Part shown: positions 37,264 to 43,886 of the stretch, one piece after another
Position numbering within the stretch: the stretch's first letter is position 1
How the letters are laid out: the number at the start of each line of letters is the position of its first letter
Source of the DNA: Agromyces mediolanus
GTDB taxonomy: Bacteria > Actinomycetota > Actinomycetes > Actinomycetales > Microbacteriaceae
Length of the DNA: 64,000 bases
Direction: 5' to 3'
NCBI RefSeq assembly: GCF_023715325.1
Contig: NZ_JAMBNX010000003.1
Location: 350,992-414,991, forward strand
Program-made: the position numbers and the translations under genes
The notes under the pieces: model-generated
What the model was told of the DNA's origin: nothing
What the model saw: only the letters and a program-made list of their open reading frames with translations
Databases searched by the model: none

Positions 37264-38942
37264 TCTGTGCACCCCCGCACGCTCTCGCTCGTCTTGCTCC
37301 CCCGCTGCACCTGCACGTCGATGCAGATCCGCTGGCCGGGCGCGACCGGCGCCACCACGATCTCCGGTCCGTCCGCGACCTCCGTCGAGCCGGACCCGTC
37401 CGCCAGCCTCCACCGGTAGCGGTCGCCGTCCGCGGCGTCGTCGTGCGACACGGCGAAGACGACTTCGGTGCCGTCCGCCGAGGCGACGCCGTCGGCGACC
37501 ACGGGCGACGGCACCTGCGCACCGGCGATCGCGTCCTCGCCGTCGACCGCGGCCGGAGGACTCGCCTCGGGCGGACCGGCGAGCTGGCCGGAGAGGGCGA
37601 CGGCGATGCCGACCGCGGCGACCACGACCAGTGTGGCGGCGATGCCGATCACGAGGCCGAGGCGCGAGCGTCGGCGCTGCGCTGCGGGCTGCGTCGTCCC
37701 CGCCGCGGCGTCGGCCGCCGGCGTCGCGAACGTTCCGTGCGCTGCGCTCGACGGCGGTGGGGCGGTCGGCCGCTGCGCCTGACGGGGTCGCACGAGCGTC
37801 TGCTCCTCGGCGGGCGGCTCCGGCGCGGCCGTCGCCGGCGCCAGTGCCGGCGCCGGCGCCGTCGGAAGCTGCGCGGGCACGGTCACGGGACCGCGCGCGC
37901 GAGTCGCGTCCGCGTCGGGGGCGGCGGGCTGCGCCTGGATGGAGGCGACTCGCGCGCGAGTGGCGTCGGCGCCGTCCTCTGCGGGGGCCGCATCGGCGCT
38001 CTGCTCGGCGAGCAGCTGCGTCGGCACCTCGATCGCGGTCGCGGCGTAGCCGAGCTCGAGCTCGATCCGCTGCAGCGCCCGCGCGAACTCGACGGCACTC
38101 GCGTAGCGCTGCTCGCGGCGCACCGCCATGCCCCTCCGGAGCACGGACTGGAGGCTCTGCGGCACGTCGTCACGATCGATGGGGGTGATCGCGCCGCGTT
38201 CGATCCGGCCGATCAGGTCGAGCGACCCGTTCGGTCGGCCCGGGAGTTCGAACGGCGAGCGTCCGGCGAGCAGCGTGTGCACGGTCGCGGCCAGCGCATA
38301 CACGTCGCTCCGGGTGTCGGGGCGCGGATCGTCGTCGAACAGCTCCGGCGGCGACCACGGAACGCTCAGGCCGATGGCCGATTGCGCGCCGCCGGTCGAC
38401 CCGGTCTCCGCGCCGCCGCCGAGGAACGTCATCGTATGCACCGGCAGTTCGCCCTCGAGCGTCGACGAGATACCGAAGTCGGTGAGCGCCGGCCAGCCGT
38501 AGTCGTTCGTGAGCACGTTGGCGGGTTTGATGTCCCGGTGCAGGATTCCGGCCGCATGCGCCGTCGCGACCGCACTGGCGAGCCGGATGCCGGTGCGCAG
38601 CGCGGCGTCGACCTGGAACGGCTGGCGCTTCAGCTGCGCGGCGAGGCTCGGTCCCGAGCAGTACTCCATGACGAAGTACGGGCGGCCGTCGGCCGCGACG
38701 TCGGCGTGGAAGATCGTGACGATGTAGGGGTGCGCCGAGAGCTGGGCCATCAGGTTCGCCTCGGCGACGAACTGCGCCCGGGTGTCGCGGGACAGTTCGT
38801 CGGCGATGAGCACCTTCACGGCCACGCGCCGCCGAGGCAGCCGCTGCTCGTACAGGAACACGTCGGCGAATCCGCCGGAGCCGAGCAGGTCGACGTACTG
38901 ATAGCCGGGCAGTTCCGGCGGGGTACTGGGCTGGCGACGCAT
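37260..38942 (-). CDS. Membrane Ser/Thr protein kinase with extracellular FN3-like domain
   Basis: 560 residues. Kinase domain about 10-285: glycine loop LGSGGFADVF, VAVKVL Lys near 43, HRDIKPANVL near 134, DFG near 155. An Ala/Pro/Thr-rich juxtamembrane stretch leads to a membrane helix near 430-455 (LGLVIGIAATLVVVAAVGIAVAL) and an extracellular domain of about 100 residues with FN3-like strands and two Cys (ICIDV and RGCTE). There are no PASTA repeats. It overlaps the FHA gene upstream by one base and the FHA-HTH gene downstream by four. Confidence 0.93.
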   Translation of the reverse strand: MRRQPSTPPELPGYQYVDLLGSGGFADVFLYEQRLPRRRVAVKVLIADELSRDTRAQFVAEANLMAQLSAHPYIVTIFHADVAADGRPYFVMEYCSGPSLAAQLKRQPFQVDAALRTGIRLASAVATAHAAGILHRDIKPANVLTNDYGWPALTDFGISSTLEGELPVHTMTFLGGGAETGSTGGAQSAIGLSVPWSPPELFDDDPRPDTRSDVYALAATVHTLLAGRSPFELPGRPNGSLDLIGRIERGAITPIDRDDVPQSLQSVLRRGMAVRREQRYASAVEFARALQRIELELGYAATAIEVPTQLLAEQSADAAPAEDGADATRARVASIQAQPAAPDADATRARGPVTVPAQLPTAPAPALAPATAAPEPPAEEQTLVRPRQAQRPTAPPPSSAAHGTFATPAADAAAGTTQPAAQRRRSRLGLVIGIAATLVVVAAVGIAVALSGQLAGPPEASPPAAVDGEDAIAGAQVPSPVVADGVASADGTEVVFAVSHDDAADGDRYRWRLADGSGSTEVADGPEIVVAPVAPGQRICIDVQVQRGSKTSESVRGCTE

Positions 38943-40114
38943 CAGTCGGCCACCACGCGCATCGTGCAGCCGCCGCCGAGGTCGATGAGCGTGCCCGCGA
39001 GCACCGGGGTCGCCTCGCCGGCGCGGAGCTTCACGGGCGCCCGGTCGGGTTGGACGACCGTCGTGCCGTTGCGGGACTGCAGGTCGGTGACCACCACGGT
39101 GCCGCCCTCGACCGCGAGGCGCAGGTGGGAGCGCGAGATGTCCGGGTCGCCCACGCCGATCTGCACGAGCTTCGGCAACGAGGTCCCGCTCGACCGGCCA
39201 GCGCTCGGCGAACGACCGAGCACGATCTCGCCCGTGAGCACTTCCTCGCGTCCGTCGTCGAGCACGAGCCGCAGCCGGGGCGCCTCCGGCTCGGGGCTCG
39301 GTGGCGCGGCGCCGTCGGCGGCGAGCGGGCCGGTGACCCGCTCGCGGCGGAGCCGCTGCAGTTTGGTCACCGCGACCGTGAGTCCGTCGTGGTCGCCGGT
39401 CACGGGGGCGGCCGTCGGTTCGCTCGCGGCGGCGGCGGCCGCGATGCCGTTCCCGGCCCCCGTTCCGATGACGATGGTCTCGTCGTCGGCCGGCACGAGC
39501 GTGTGCTCCGGGGCGACCGGCTCGGGCTCGAGCTCGAGCTCGAGCTCCGGCTCCGGGCCGGGCTCCGGCTCCACGTCCCGCACGACGCGGGGTTCGGGCT
39601 CGGCCTCGGGCTCGGCCTCCGGCCGGGGCTCCGCGTCCCGCGCGACGCTGGATCGGGGCTCCGCCCCGGGCTCCGCGTCCTGCGCGTCGAGCTCGCCGCG
39701 ACTCACCGCGTGCGCGGGCACCACGCCCTCGACCATCGGCAGCGGGCCCACTCCGGCGCCCTTGCGGGCGAACGGGGCGAGCACCTCGAACACCGCGTCA
39801 GTCTCCAGGGCGCGTTCGTGCCAGGTCGACACCCCGGCGGCGGTCACGGTGTCGCCCGCCGTGCGCACCCGGAAGCCGCCGCGGACGACCACGCGCAGGC
39901 TTCCCGGCACGGCGACGACGAGGGCGAAGTCCGGGAGCGCGACGATGCCGTCCCGGGCGAGCTCGCCGAGCACGGCCTCGACCGGATCGGCGGCGCCCAG
40001 CGCCTCCCAGAGTCCCGGGTGCGCGGTCCAGGCCGGCACCGGCACGAGGAGCACGGCCTCGCCCCGCACGATGGCGAGCGTCTTCGTCGCCGCATCCGGC
40101 GTGTAACGGATCAT
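38942..40114 (-). CDS. FHA domain protein with Pro/Glu-rich linker
   Basis: 390 residues. An N-terminal alpha/beta domain of unknown type (1-125), a long acidic Pro-Glu repeat region (about 150-205, low complexity), then a C-terminal FHA domain: VLGRSPSAGR near 318, GDPDISRSHLRLAV near 343 and DLQSRNGTTV near 363, with all key FHA residues. It is likely an adaptor for the kinase encoded next. Starts at ATG 40114, overlapping the PP2C stop. Confidence 0.9.
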   Translation of the reverse strand: MIRYTPDAATKTLAIVRGEAVLLVPVPAWTAHPGLWEALGAADPVEAVLGELARDGIVALPDFALVVAVPGSLRVVVRGGFRVRTAGDTVTAAGVSTWHERALETDAVFEVLAPFARKGAGVGPLPMVEGVVPAHAVSRGELDAQDAEPGAEPRSSVARDAEPRPEAEPEAEPEPRVVRDVEPEPGPEPELELELEPEPVAPEHTLVPADDETIVIGTGAGNGIAAAAAASEPTAAPVTGDHDGLTVAVTKLQRLRRERVTGPLAADGAAPPSPEPEAPRLRLVLDDGREEVLTGEIVLGRSPSAGRSSGTSLPKLVQIGVGDPDISRSHLRLAVEGGTVVVTDLQSRNGTTVVQPDRAPVKLRAGEATPVLAGTLIDLGGGCTMRVVAD

Positions 40115-40974
40115 GCGGCGTCGCCCTCCCTGGGCACGGTGTCTTCGGGAACCGGGGCCCGGTCCCGCGTCGTCTCCTCGTCGACCTCGTGCGAGCCGCT
40201 CTGCGCCTCGACCACGACGACGGTGACATTGTCGCGTCCGCCACGGGCGAGCGCTTCATCGACGAGTTCGCCGGCGAGCCCGTGGGCGTGCCCGCCGCCC
40301 GTCGCGAGCACCTCGCCGATGGCGTGGTCGTCGAGCTCCTTCGTCAGGCCGTCGGAGCAGATGAGGAAGACTTGCCGGCCCTCGCTCGGGAGCAGCCACA
40401 CGTCCGGCTCGACGATCTCCTCAGCACCGAGCGCGCGCGTGATGACGTTCCGCTCGGGGTGCCGTTCCGCCTCCGACTGCCGGATGACGCCCGCGTCCAC
40501 GAGTTCCTGCACGGCCGAGTGGTCCACGCTGACCTGCCGGAGCCGCCGCCCGTCCCAGTTGTAGACGCGTGAGTCGCCGACGTTGAACACCATCCAGCGC
40601 AAGCCTTCCCCCGGGCCCGCGTCGACAAGGGCGATGCCGGCGAGGGTGGTGCCGGCGACCGCGGTGCCGAGCTCGCCGTGGTCGCTCAGGGCACGGACGG
40701 CCTCGTTCGAGGAGTGGATCGCGTCGAGGATCTGTTCGGGCGTGGATGCGCGTCCGAACTCGAGGTGCCGGCGGAAGGTCTCGAGCACCGCGCGACTGGC
40801 AGCGTCGCCCTTCGCGTGCCCGCCCATGCCGTCCGCGACGAGGTACACGGGGGCATCGGCGAGGTAGGCGTCCTCGTTCACCTGACGCACCCGGCCGACA
40901 TCGCTCGACGCGCTGTGGGCGATCACCGCCCCGCCGTGCGGCAGTGCTGTGCGCCCCTCGTCGTCGATCGCCAC
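40111..40974 (-). CDS. PP2C-family Ser/Thr protein phosphatase
   Basis: 287 residues from GTG 40974 with AAGGGGAGG upstream. RQVNEDAYL near 31, VADGMGGHAKGDAAS near 47, SDGL near 200 and GRDNVTVVVVE near 250 give the metal-binding aspartates of the PP2C fold. It has no membrane segment. As first gene of the cluster it supplies the eraser for the kinase and FHA readers. Confidence 0.95.
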   Translation of the reverse strand: MAIDDEGRTALPHGGAVIAHSASSDVGRVRQVNEDAYLADAPVYLVADGMGGHAKGDAASRAVLETFRRHLEFGRASTPEQILDAIHSSNEAVRALSDHGELGTAVAGTTLAGIALVDAGPGEGLRWMVFNVGDSRVYNWDGRRLRQVSVDHSAVQELVDAGVIRQSEAERHPERNVITRALGAEEIVEPDVWLLPSEGRQVFLICSDGLTKELDDHAIGEVLATGGGHAHGLAGELVDEALARGGRDNVTVVVVEAQSGSHEVDEETTRDRAPVPEDTVPREGDAA

Positions 40975-41028
40975 GCTCGCCTCCCCTTGGCCGGCTCGGT
41001 CACGCCGGTCGCGCGCGAGCCGGAGACC

Positions 41029-41034
41029 ACGCTA
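41029..41034 (-). promoter_or_regulatory. Candidate -10 for the cluster B operon
   Basis: Minus-strand TAGCGT (41034-41029) lies about 55 bases upstream of the PP2C GTG and just past the terC terminator stem. No clear -35 is visible. Confidence 0.3.
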
Positions 41035-41041
41035 CCAAGAG

Positions 41042-41073
41042 GAACGGGCCGGGCCGCGCGGCCCGGCCCGTTC
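41042..41073 (-). terminator. Strong GC-rich hairpin after terC
   Basis: A perfect 32-base palindrome (16+16) centred at 41057.5 begins 28 bases after the terC stop; it can fold as a stem of about 14 pairs. Only a short pyrimidine stretch (TTCCTCTT on the minus strand) follows, as is common for terminators in GC-rich actinomycetes. Confidence 0.7.
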
Positions 41074-41100
41074 GGCTCGGTCGAAGCTGACGGCGGACTG

Positions 41101-42123
41101 TCAGTCCTCCGTGAAGTGCGGCACTTCCTCCATCAGCGTGTGGCCGCGGCGGCGAGCATCGATCCGCGCCTTCACCAGGCTCGCGACCGTGGCGACGAGC
41201 ATGGCGGCAAGGATCACGCCGAGCGAGGTCCACGTCGAGATCTCCGGCGCCCACTCGATCGGGTGGCCGCCGTTGATGAACGGCAGCTCGTTCACGTGCA
41301 TGGCGTGCAGCACGAGCTTCACGCCGATGAACGCGAGGATGAACGCGATGCCGTACTTCAGGTACTCGAGGCGCTCGAGCAGGCCGCCGAGCAGGAAGTA
41401 GAGCTGGCGCAGCCCCATCAGCGCGAACACGTTCGCCGTGAAGACGATGAACGGGCTCTGGGTGATGCCGAAGATCGCGGGGATGGAGTCGAGCGCGAAC
41501 AGCAGGTCGGTCGTGCCGATCGCGACGAACACGATCAGCATCGGGGTGAAGAAGCGCTGGCCGTCGATCGTGGTGCGGAGCTTCACGCCGTCGTAGTCGT
41601 CGGAGAGGCGCACCCGGCGGCGGAGGCTGCGGATGAGGAAGGAGTCCTTCTGATCCTCGTCGTCGTGCCCGCCACGGATCTGCCCGATCGCCGTCCAGAC
41701 GAGCCAGGCGCCGAAGAGGTAGAAGATCCAGCTGAAGTTCTCGATGAGCGAGGCGCCGAGCAGGATGAAGATGCCGCGCAGCACGAGGGCGAGGATGATG
41801 CCCACCATCAGCACCTCCTGCTGCAGCTTCCGCGGCACCTGGAACTTCGCCATGATGATGACGAAGACGAACAGGTTGTCGATCGACAGGCTGTACTCCG
41901 TCAGCCAGCCGGCGAGGAACTGCCCGCCGTGCTCGGCGTCGCCGAGCATGAACATGAGCCCGGCGAAGATCAGCGCCAGCACGACGTAGAAGACGACCCA
42001 GAGCGTCGATTCCTTGAACGAGGGCACGTGCGGTCGCTTCACGACCAGCAGCAGGTCGGCGACGAGGATGAGGGTCAGAACCACGAGGGATCCGACTTCG
42101 AACCAGATGGGGAGCTCGAGCAC
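41101..42123 (-). CDS. TerC/Alx family membrane protein, probable manganese exporter
   Basis: 340 residues with about nine membrane helices. The family's conserved acidic motifs are present: EYSLSIDNLFVF near 77 and DLLFALDSIPAIFGIT near 205. TerC proteins such as Alx and YkoY are linked to manganese efflux and metalation of exported proteins. The start is GTG 42123 with GAAAGG 6 bases upstream. A yybP-ykoY riboswitch precedes it, strongly supporting a manganese role. Confidence 0.93.
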   Translation of the reverse strand: MLELPIWFEVGSLVVLTLILVADLLLVVKRPHVPSFKESTLWVVFYVVLALIFAGLMFMLGDAEHGGQFLAGWLTEYSLSIDNLFVFVIIMAKFQVPRKLQQEVLMVGIILALVLRGIFILLGASLIENFSWIFYLFGAWLVWTAIGQIRGGHDDEDQKDSFLIRSLRRRVRLSDDYDGVKLRTTIDGQRFFTPMLIVFVAIGTTDLLFALDSIPAIFGITQSPFIVFTANVFALMGLRQLYFLLGGLLERLEYLKYGIAFILAFIGVKLVLHAMHVNELPFINGGHPIEWAPEISTWTSLGVILAAMLVATVASLVKARIDARRRGHTLMEEVPHFTED

Positions 42124-42130
42124 AGGCGGC

Positions 42131-42166
42131 CTTTCGGGGAGTGGAGGGTACGGCGGAACCCGAAAG
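42131..42166 (-). promoter_or_regulatory. terC RBS-sequestering hairpin (riboswitch expression platform)
   Basis: CTTTCGGG (42166-42159) is exactly complementary to CCCGAAAG (42138-42131), which covers the GAAAGG ribosome-binding site. GGAGG (42176-42172) and CCTCC (42147-42143) can form a competing pair. This suggests translational control. Confidence 0.5.
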
Positions 42167-42195
42167 TCTCTCCTCCGCGCTCTCGCACTGCCACG

Positions 42196-42279
42196 CCCGG
42201 AACGTCTTCATCGGCGTTCGTATTGACGATCGTGGCTCACGGCGTTCGCACGCCGCGGGATACTCCCCTTCGCTCCGGG
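42196..42279 (-). promoter_or_regulatory. yybP-ykoY manganese riboswitch aptamer upstream of terC
   Basis: On the minus strand the conserved AAGGGGAGTATCCC (42270-42257) and the ATCGTCAATACGAA block (42230-42217) are the two signature loops of the family. They are enclosed by a P1 stem CCCGGA (42279-42274) with TCCGGG (42201-42196), and the hairpin GGCGTGCGAACGCC lies between. Placement directly ahead of a TerC gene is the usual one. Confidence 0.82.
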
Positions 42280-42330
42280 AAGTCTAGCGGACCCGCGGCC
42301 AGAGACTCGTACCCCCGGAATTCGAGGTGA

Positions 42331-42834
42331 CCGATCTTCCTGAAGGAGCTCTGGCACCTCGTCGAGGGCGTCTTCAACTTCGAGCACGCACTCACCGAGG
42401 CCCAGATCATGCTCGTCGTGCTGGGGCTCATCGACGTCGTGATGATCGCGAACCTGCTGATCATGGTCATCATCGGCGGCTACGAGACGTTCGCGAACGT
42501 GCTGAAGGTGAAGCTCGCGATGGCGATCATCGGCATCTCGTCGATCCATCTCCTGAAGACCTTCATCGGCGTCGGCGCCATCACCGAGCGTGGCGCCGTC
42601 GAGAACGGCGAGGAGTACACCTCCACGGGCGTGATGTGGCAGGTCACCATCCACTGCGTGTTCATCCTCTCGGCGCTCGCACTGGCCTGGATCGACCGGA
42701 TGTCCTATCACCGCGGACACCCCGGCGAGACCCACGACGGCGTCCCGGTGCCCGTCGTCGGCGCGGAGCAGCTCGCACCGGCCCCGGCCCGCTCGGCGGC
42801 GTCGGATCACGAGCAGGTCCCGGCCCGCAGCTGA
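42331..42834 (+). CDS. YqhA/UPF0114 family membrane protein, 5'-truncated
   Basis: Family-like sequence (FLKELWHLVEGVF, LVVLGLIDVVMIANLLIMVIIGGYETF, ISSIHLLKTFIGV, WQVTIHCVFILSALALAWIDRM) runs from 42331, directly after an in-frame TGA (42328-42330). The first membrane helix of the family is missing because the riboswitch region occupies that place. There is no ATG, GTG or TTG before 42409; ATG 42409 (GAGG upstream) would give 141 residues lacking even more, and CTG 42340 is a speculative alternative. Either a pseudogene remnant or a shortened protein. The C-terminus is intact. Confidence 0.7.
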   Translation, partial: PIFLKELWHLVEGVFNFEHALTEAQIMLVVLGLIDVVMIANLLIMVIIGGYETFANVLKVKLAMAIIGISSIHLLKTFIGVGAITERGAVENGEEYTSTGVMWQVTIHCVFILSALALAWIDRMSYHRGHPGETHDGVPVPVVGAEQLAPAPARSAASDHEQVPARS

Positions 42835-42930
42835 CGCCTCGGCGACGACCGACGGATGCCCCGGAGCGATCGATGCGCCGGGGCATCCGTCGTATCCGGA
42901 GGCGGCGACCGCGCACCCCCTGGAAACGAC

Positions 42931-42958
42931 GAAAGCCCCCGCGTTCGCGAGGGCTTTC
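42931..42958. terminator. Bidirectional terminator between the YqhA-like gene and tRNA-Glu
   Basis: GAAAGCCC (42931-42938) pairs with GGGCTTTC (42951-42958) around a GC-rich loop. A/T-rich arms flank both sides, so it can stop plus-strand YqhA and minus-strand tRNA transcripts. Confidence 0.75.
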
Positions 42959-42972
42959 TGCCGTGTTGCCAG

Positions 42973-43048
42973 TGGTGACCCCAGCGGGATTTGAACCCGC
43001 GCTACCGCCGTGAGAGGGCGGCGTCCTAGGCCGCTAAACGATGGGGCC
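42973..43048 (-). tRNA. tRNA-Glu (anticodon CUC)
   Basis: Full cloverleaf on minus: acceptor GGCCCCA with TGGGGTC, D-arm TTTAGCGGCCTAGGACG, anticodon loop CCTCTCA giving CUC, T-arm GCGGGTTCAAATCCCGC. Discriminator A and an encoded CCA (42975-42973) follow. Confidence 0.97.
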
Positions 43049-43088
43049 GTGTCTTCGGAATCTCGTTCCGTTTTTGGCAACTCGAAGA

Positions 43089-43117
43089 GTATGGCACACG
43101 TTCGGAGCACATTCCAA
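43089..43117 (-). promoter_or_regulatory. Candidate promoter of tRNA-Glu
   Basis: Minus-strand TTGGAA (43117-43112), 17 bases, CATACT (43094-43089), 41 bases upstream of the mature tRNA 5' end. This region is less GC-rich than its surroundings. Confidence 0.4.
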
Positions 43118-43227
43118 ATCGAGCGGGACGCTCGACCGGGACGGTTTCCGAGCACACCACCGGGGGCCTCGCCGGCCCCTCGTTCCGCGTGCTTGCGCAC
43201 CGGCGGTGCGGGGTGTTTGCTCGGAAC

Positions 43228-43866
43228 ATGCGCCTCACGAAGCTCGAGCACGCCGCACTGATCCTGGAGGAATCCGGCGTCCGGCTCTTCATCGATCCGG
43301 GCAAGTTCACGACGCCGATCACCGACGCGGAGGGCACGCTCGCGGTCGTCATCACGCACGAACACGACGATCATTGGACACCGGCCCAGCTCGACCGCAT
43401 CCTCGAGCAGAGCCCCGATGCCCGGCTCTTCGGACCGGCGGGAGTCGCGGCGGCGGCGGGCGACTATCCGGTCGAAACCGTGAGCGCCGGCGAGGAGCGC
43501 GAGCTCGGTCCCTTCCGGCTTCGCTTCTTCGGCGGCCGCCACGCGGTGATCCACCCCTCGATCCCCGTCATCGACAACGTCGGGGTCCTCGTGAACGAAG
43601 CCCTGTACTACGGCGGCGACTCGTTCGCCGGCCCCGAGGGGGCCGCCGTGGAGGTGCTCGCCGCGCCCGCGGCGGCGCCGTGGATGAAGCTCAGCGAGTC
43701 GATGGACTACGTGGAGCGCGTCGCGCCGAAGCGGGCGTTCCCGACGCACGAGATGCTGCTCTCCCGCGCCGGCAAGGACCTCTCGAACGCCCGACTGGCC
43801 TGGGCGACCGAGCGCGGCGGCGGCGAGTACCTCGCGCTCGAACCGGGCGACACGCTCGAGTTCTGA
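43228..43866 (+). CDS. MBL-fold metallo-hydrolase
   Basis: 212 residues from ATG 43228. LTKLEHAALILEESGVRLFIDPG at the start and the zinc motif HEHDDH near 43-48, with a late His in FPTHEML near 172, fit the small UPF0173/RNase-Z-like branch of the beta-lactamase fold. Cytoplasmic, no signal peptide. Substrate unknown. It ends 20 bases from the convergent PBP gene. Confidence 0.88.
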   Translation: MRLTKLEHAALILEESGVRLFIDPGKFTTPITDAEGTLAVVITHEHDDHWTPAQLDRILEQSPDARLFGPAGVAAAAGDYPVETVSAGEERELGPFRLRFFGGRHAVIHPSIPVIDNVGVLVNEALYYGGDSFAGPEGAAVEVLAAPAAAPWMKLSESMDYVERVAPKRAFPTHEMLLSRAGKDLSNARLAWATERGGGEYLALEPGDTLEF

Positions 43867-43886
43867 GCCGTGCCGCCGGTGAAGCC

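Noticed and set aside
39520..39640. Simple-sequence CTCGAG/GGCTCC tract as a regulatory repeat
   Set aside because: It encodes the Pro/Glu-rich linker of the FHA protein in frame, so it is explained by protein composition.
42235..42330. Frameshift that would restore the missing YqhA N-terminus
   Set aside because: None of the three plus frames here encodes a hydrophobic helix; the bases belong to the riboswitch.
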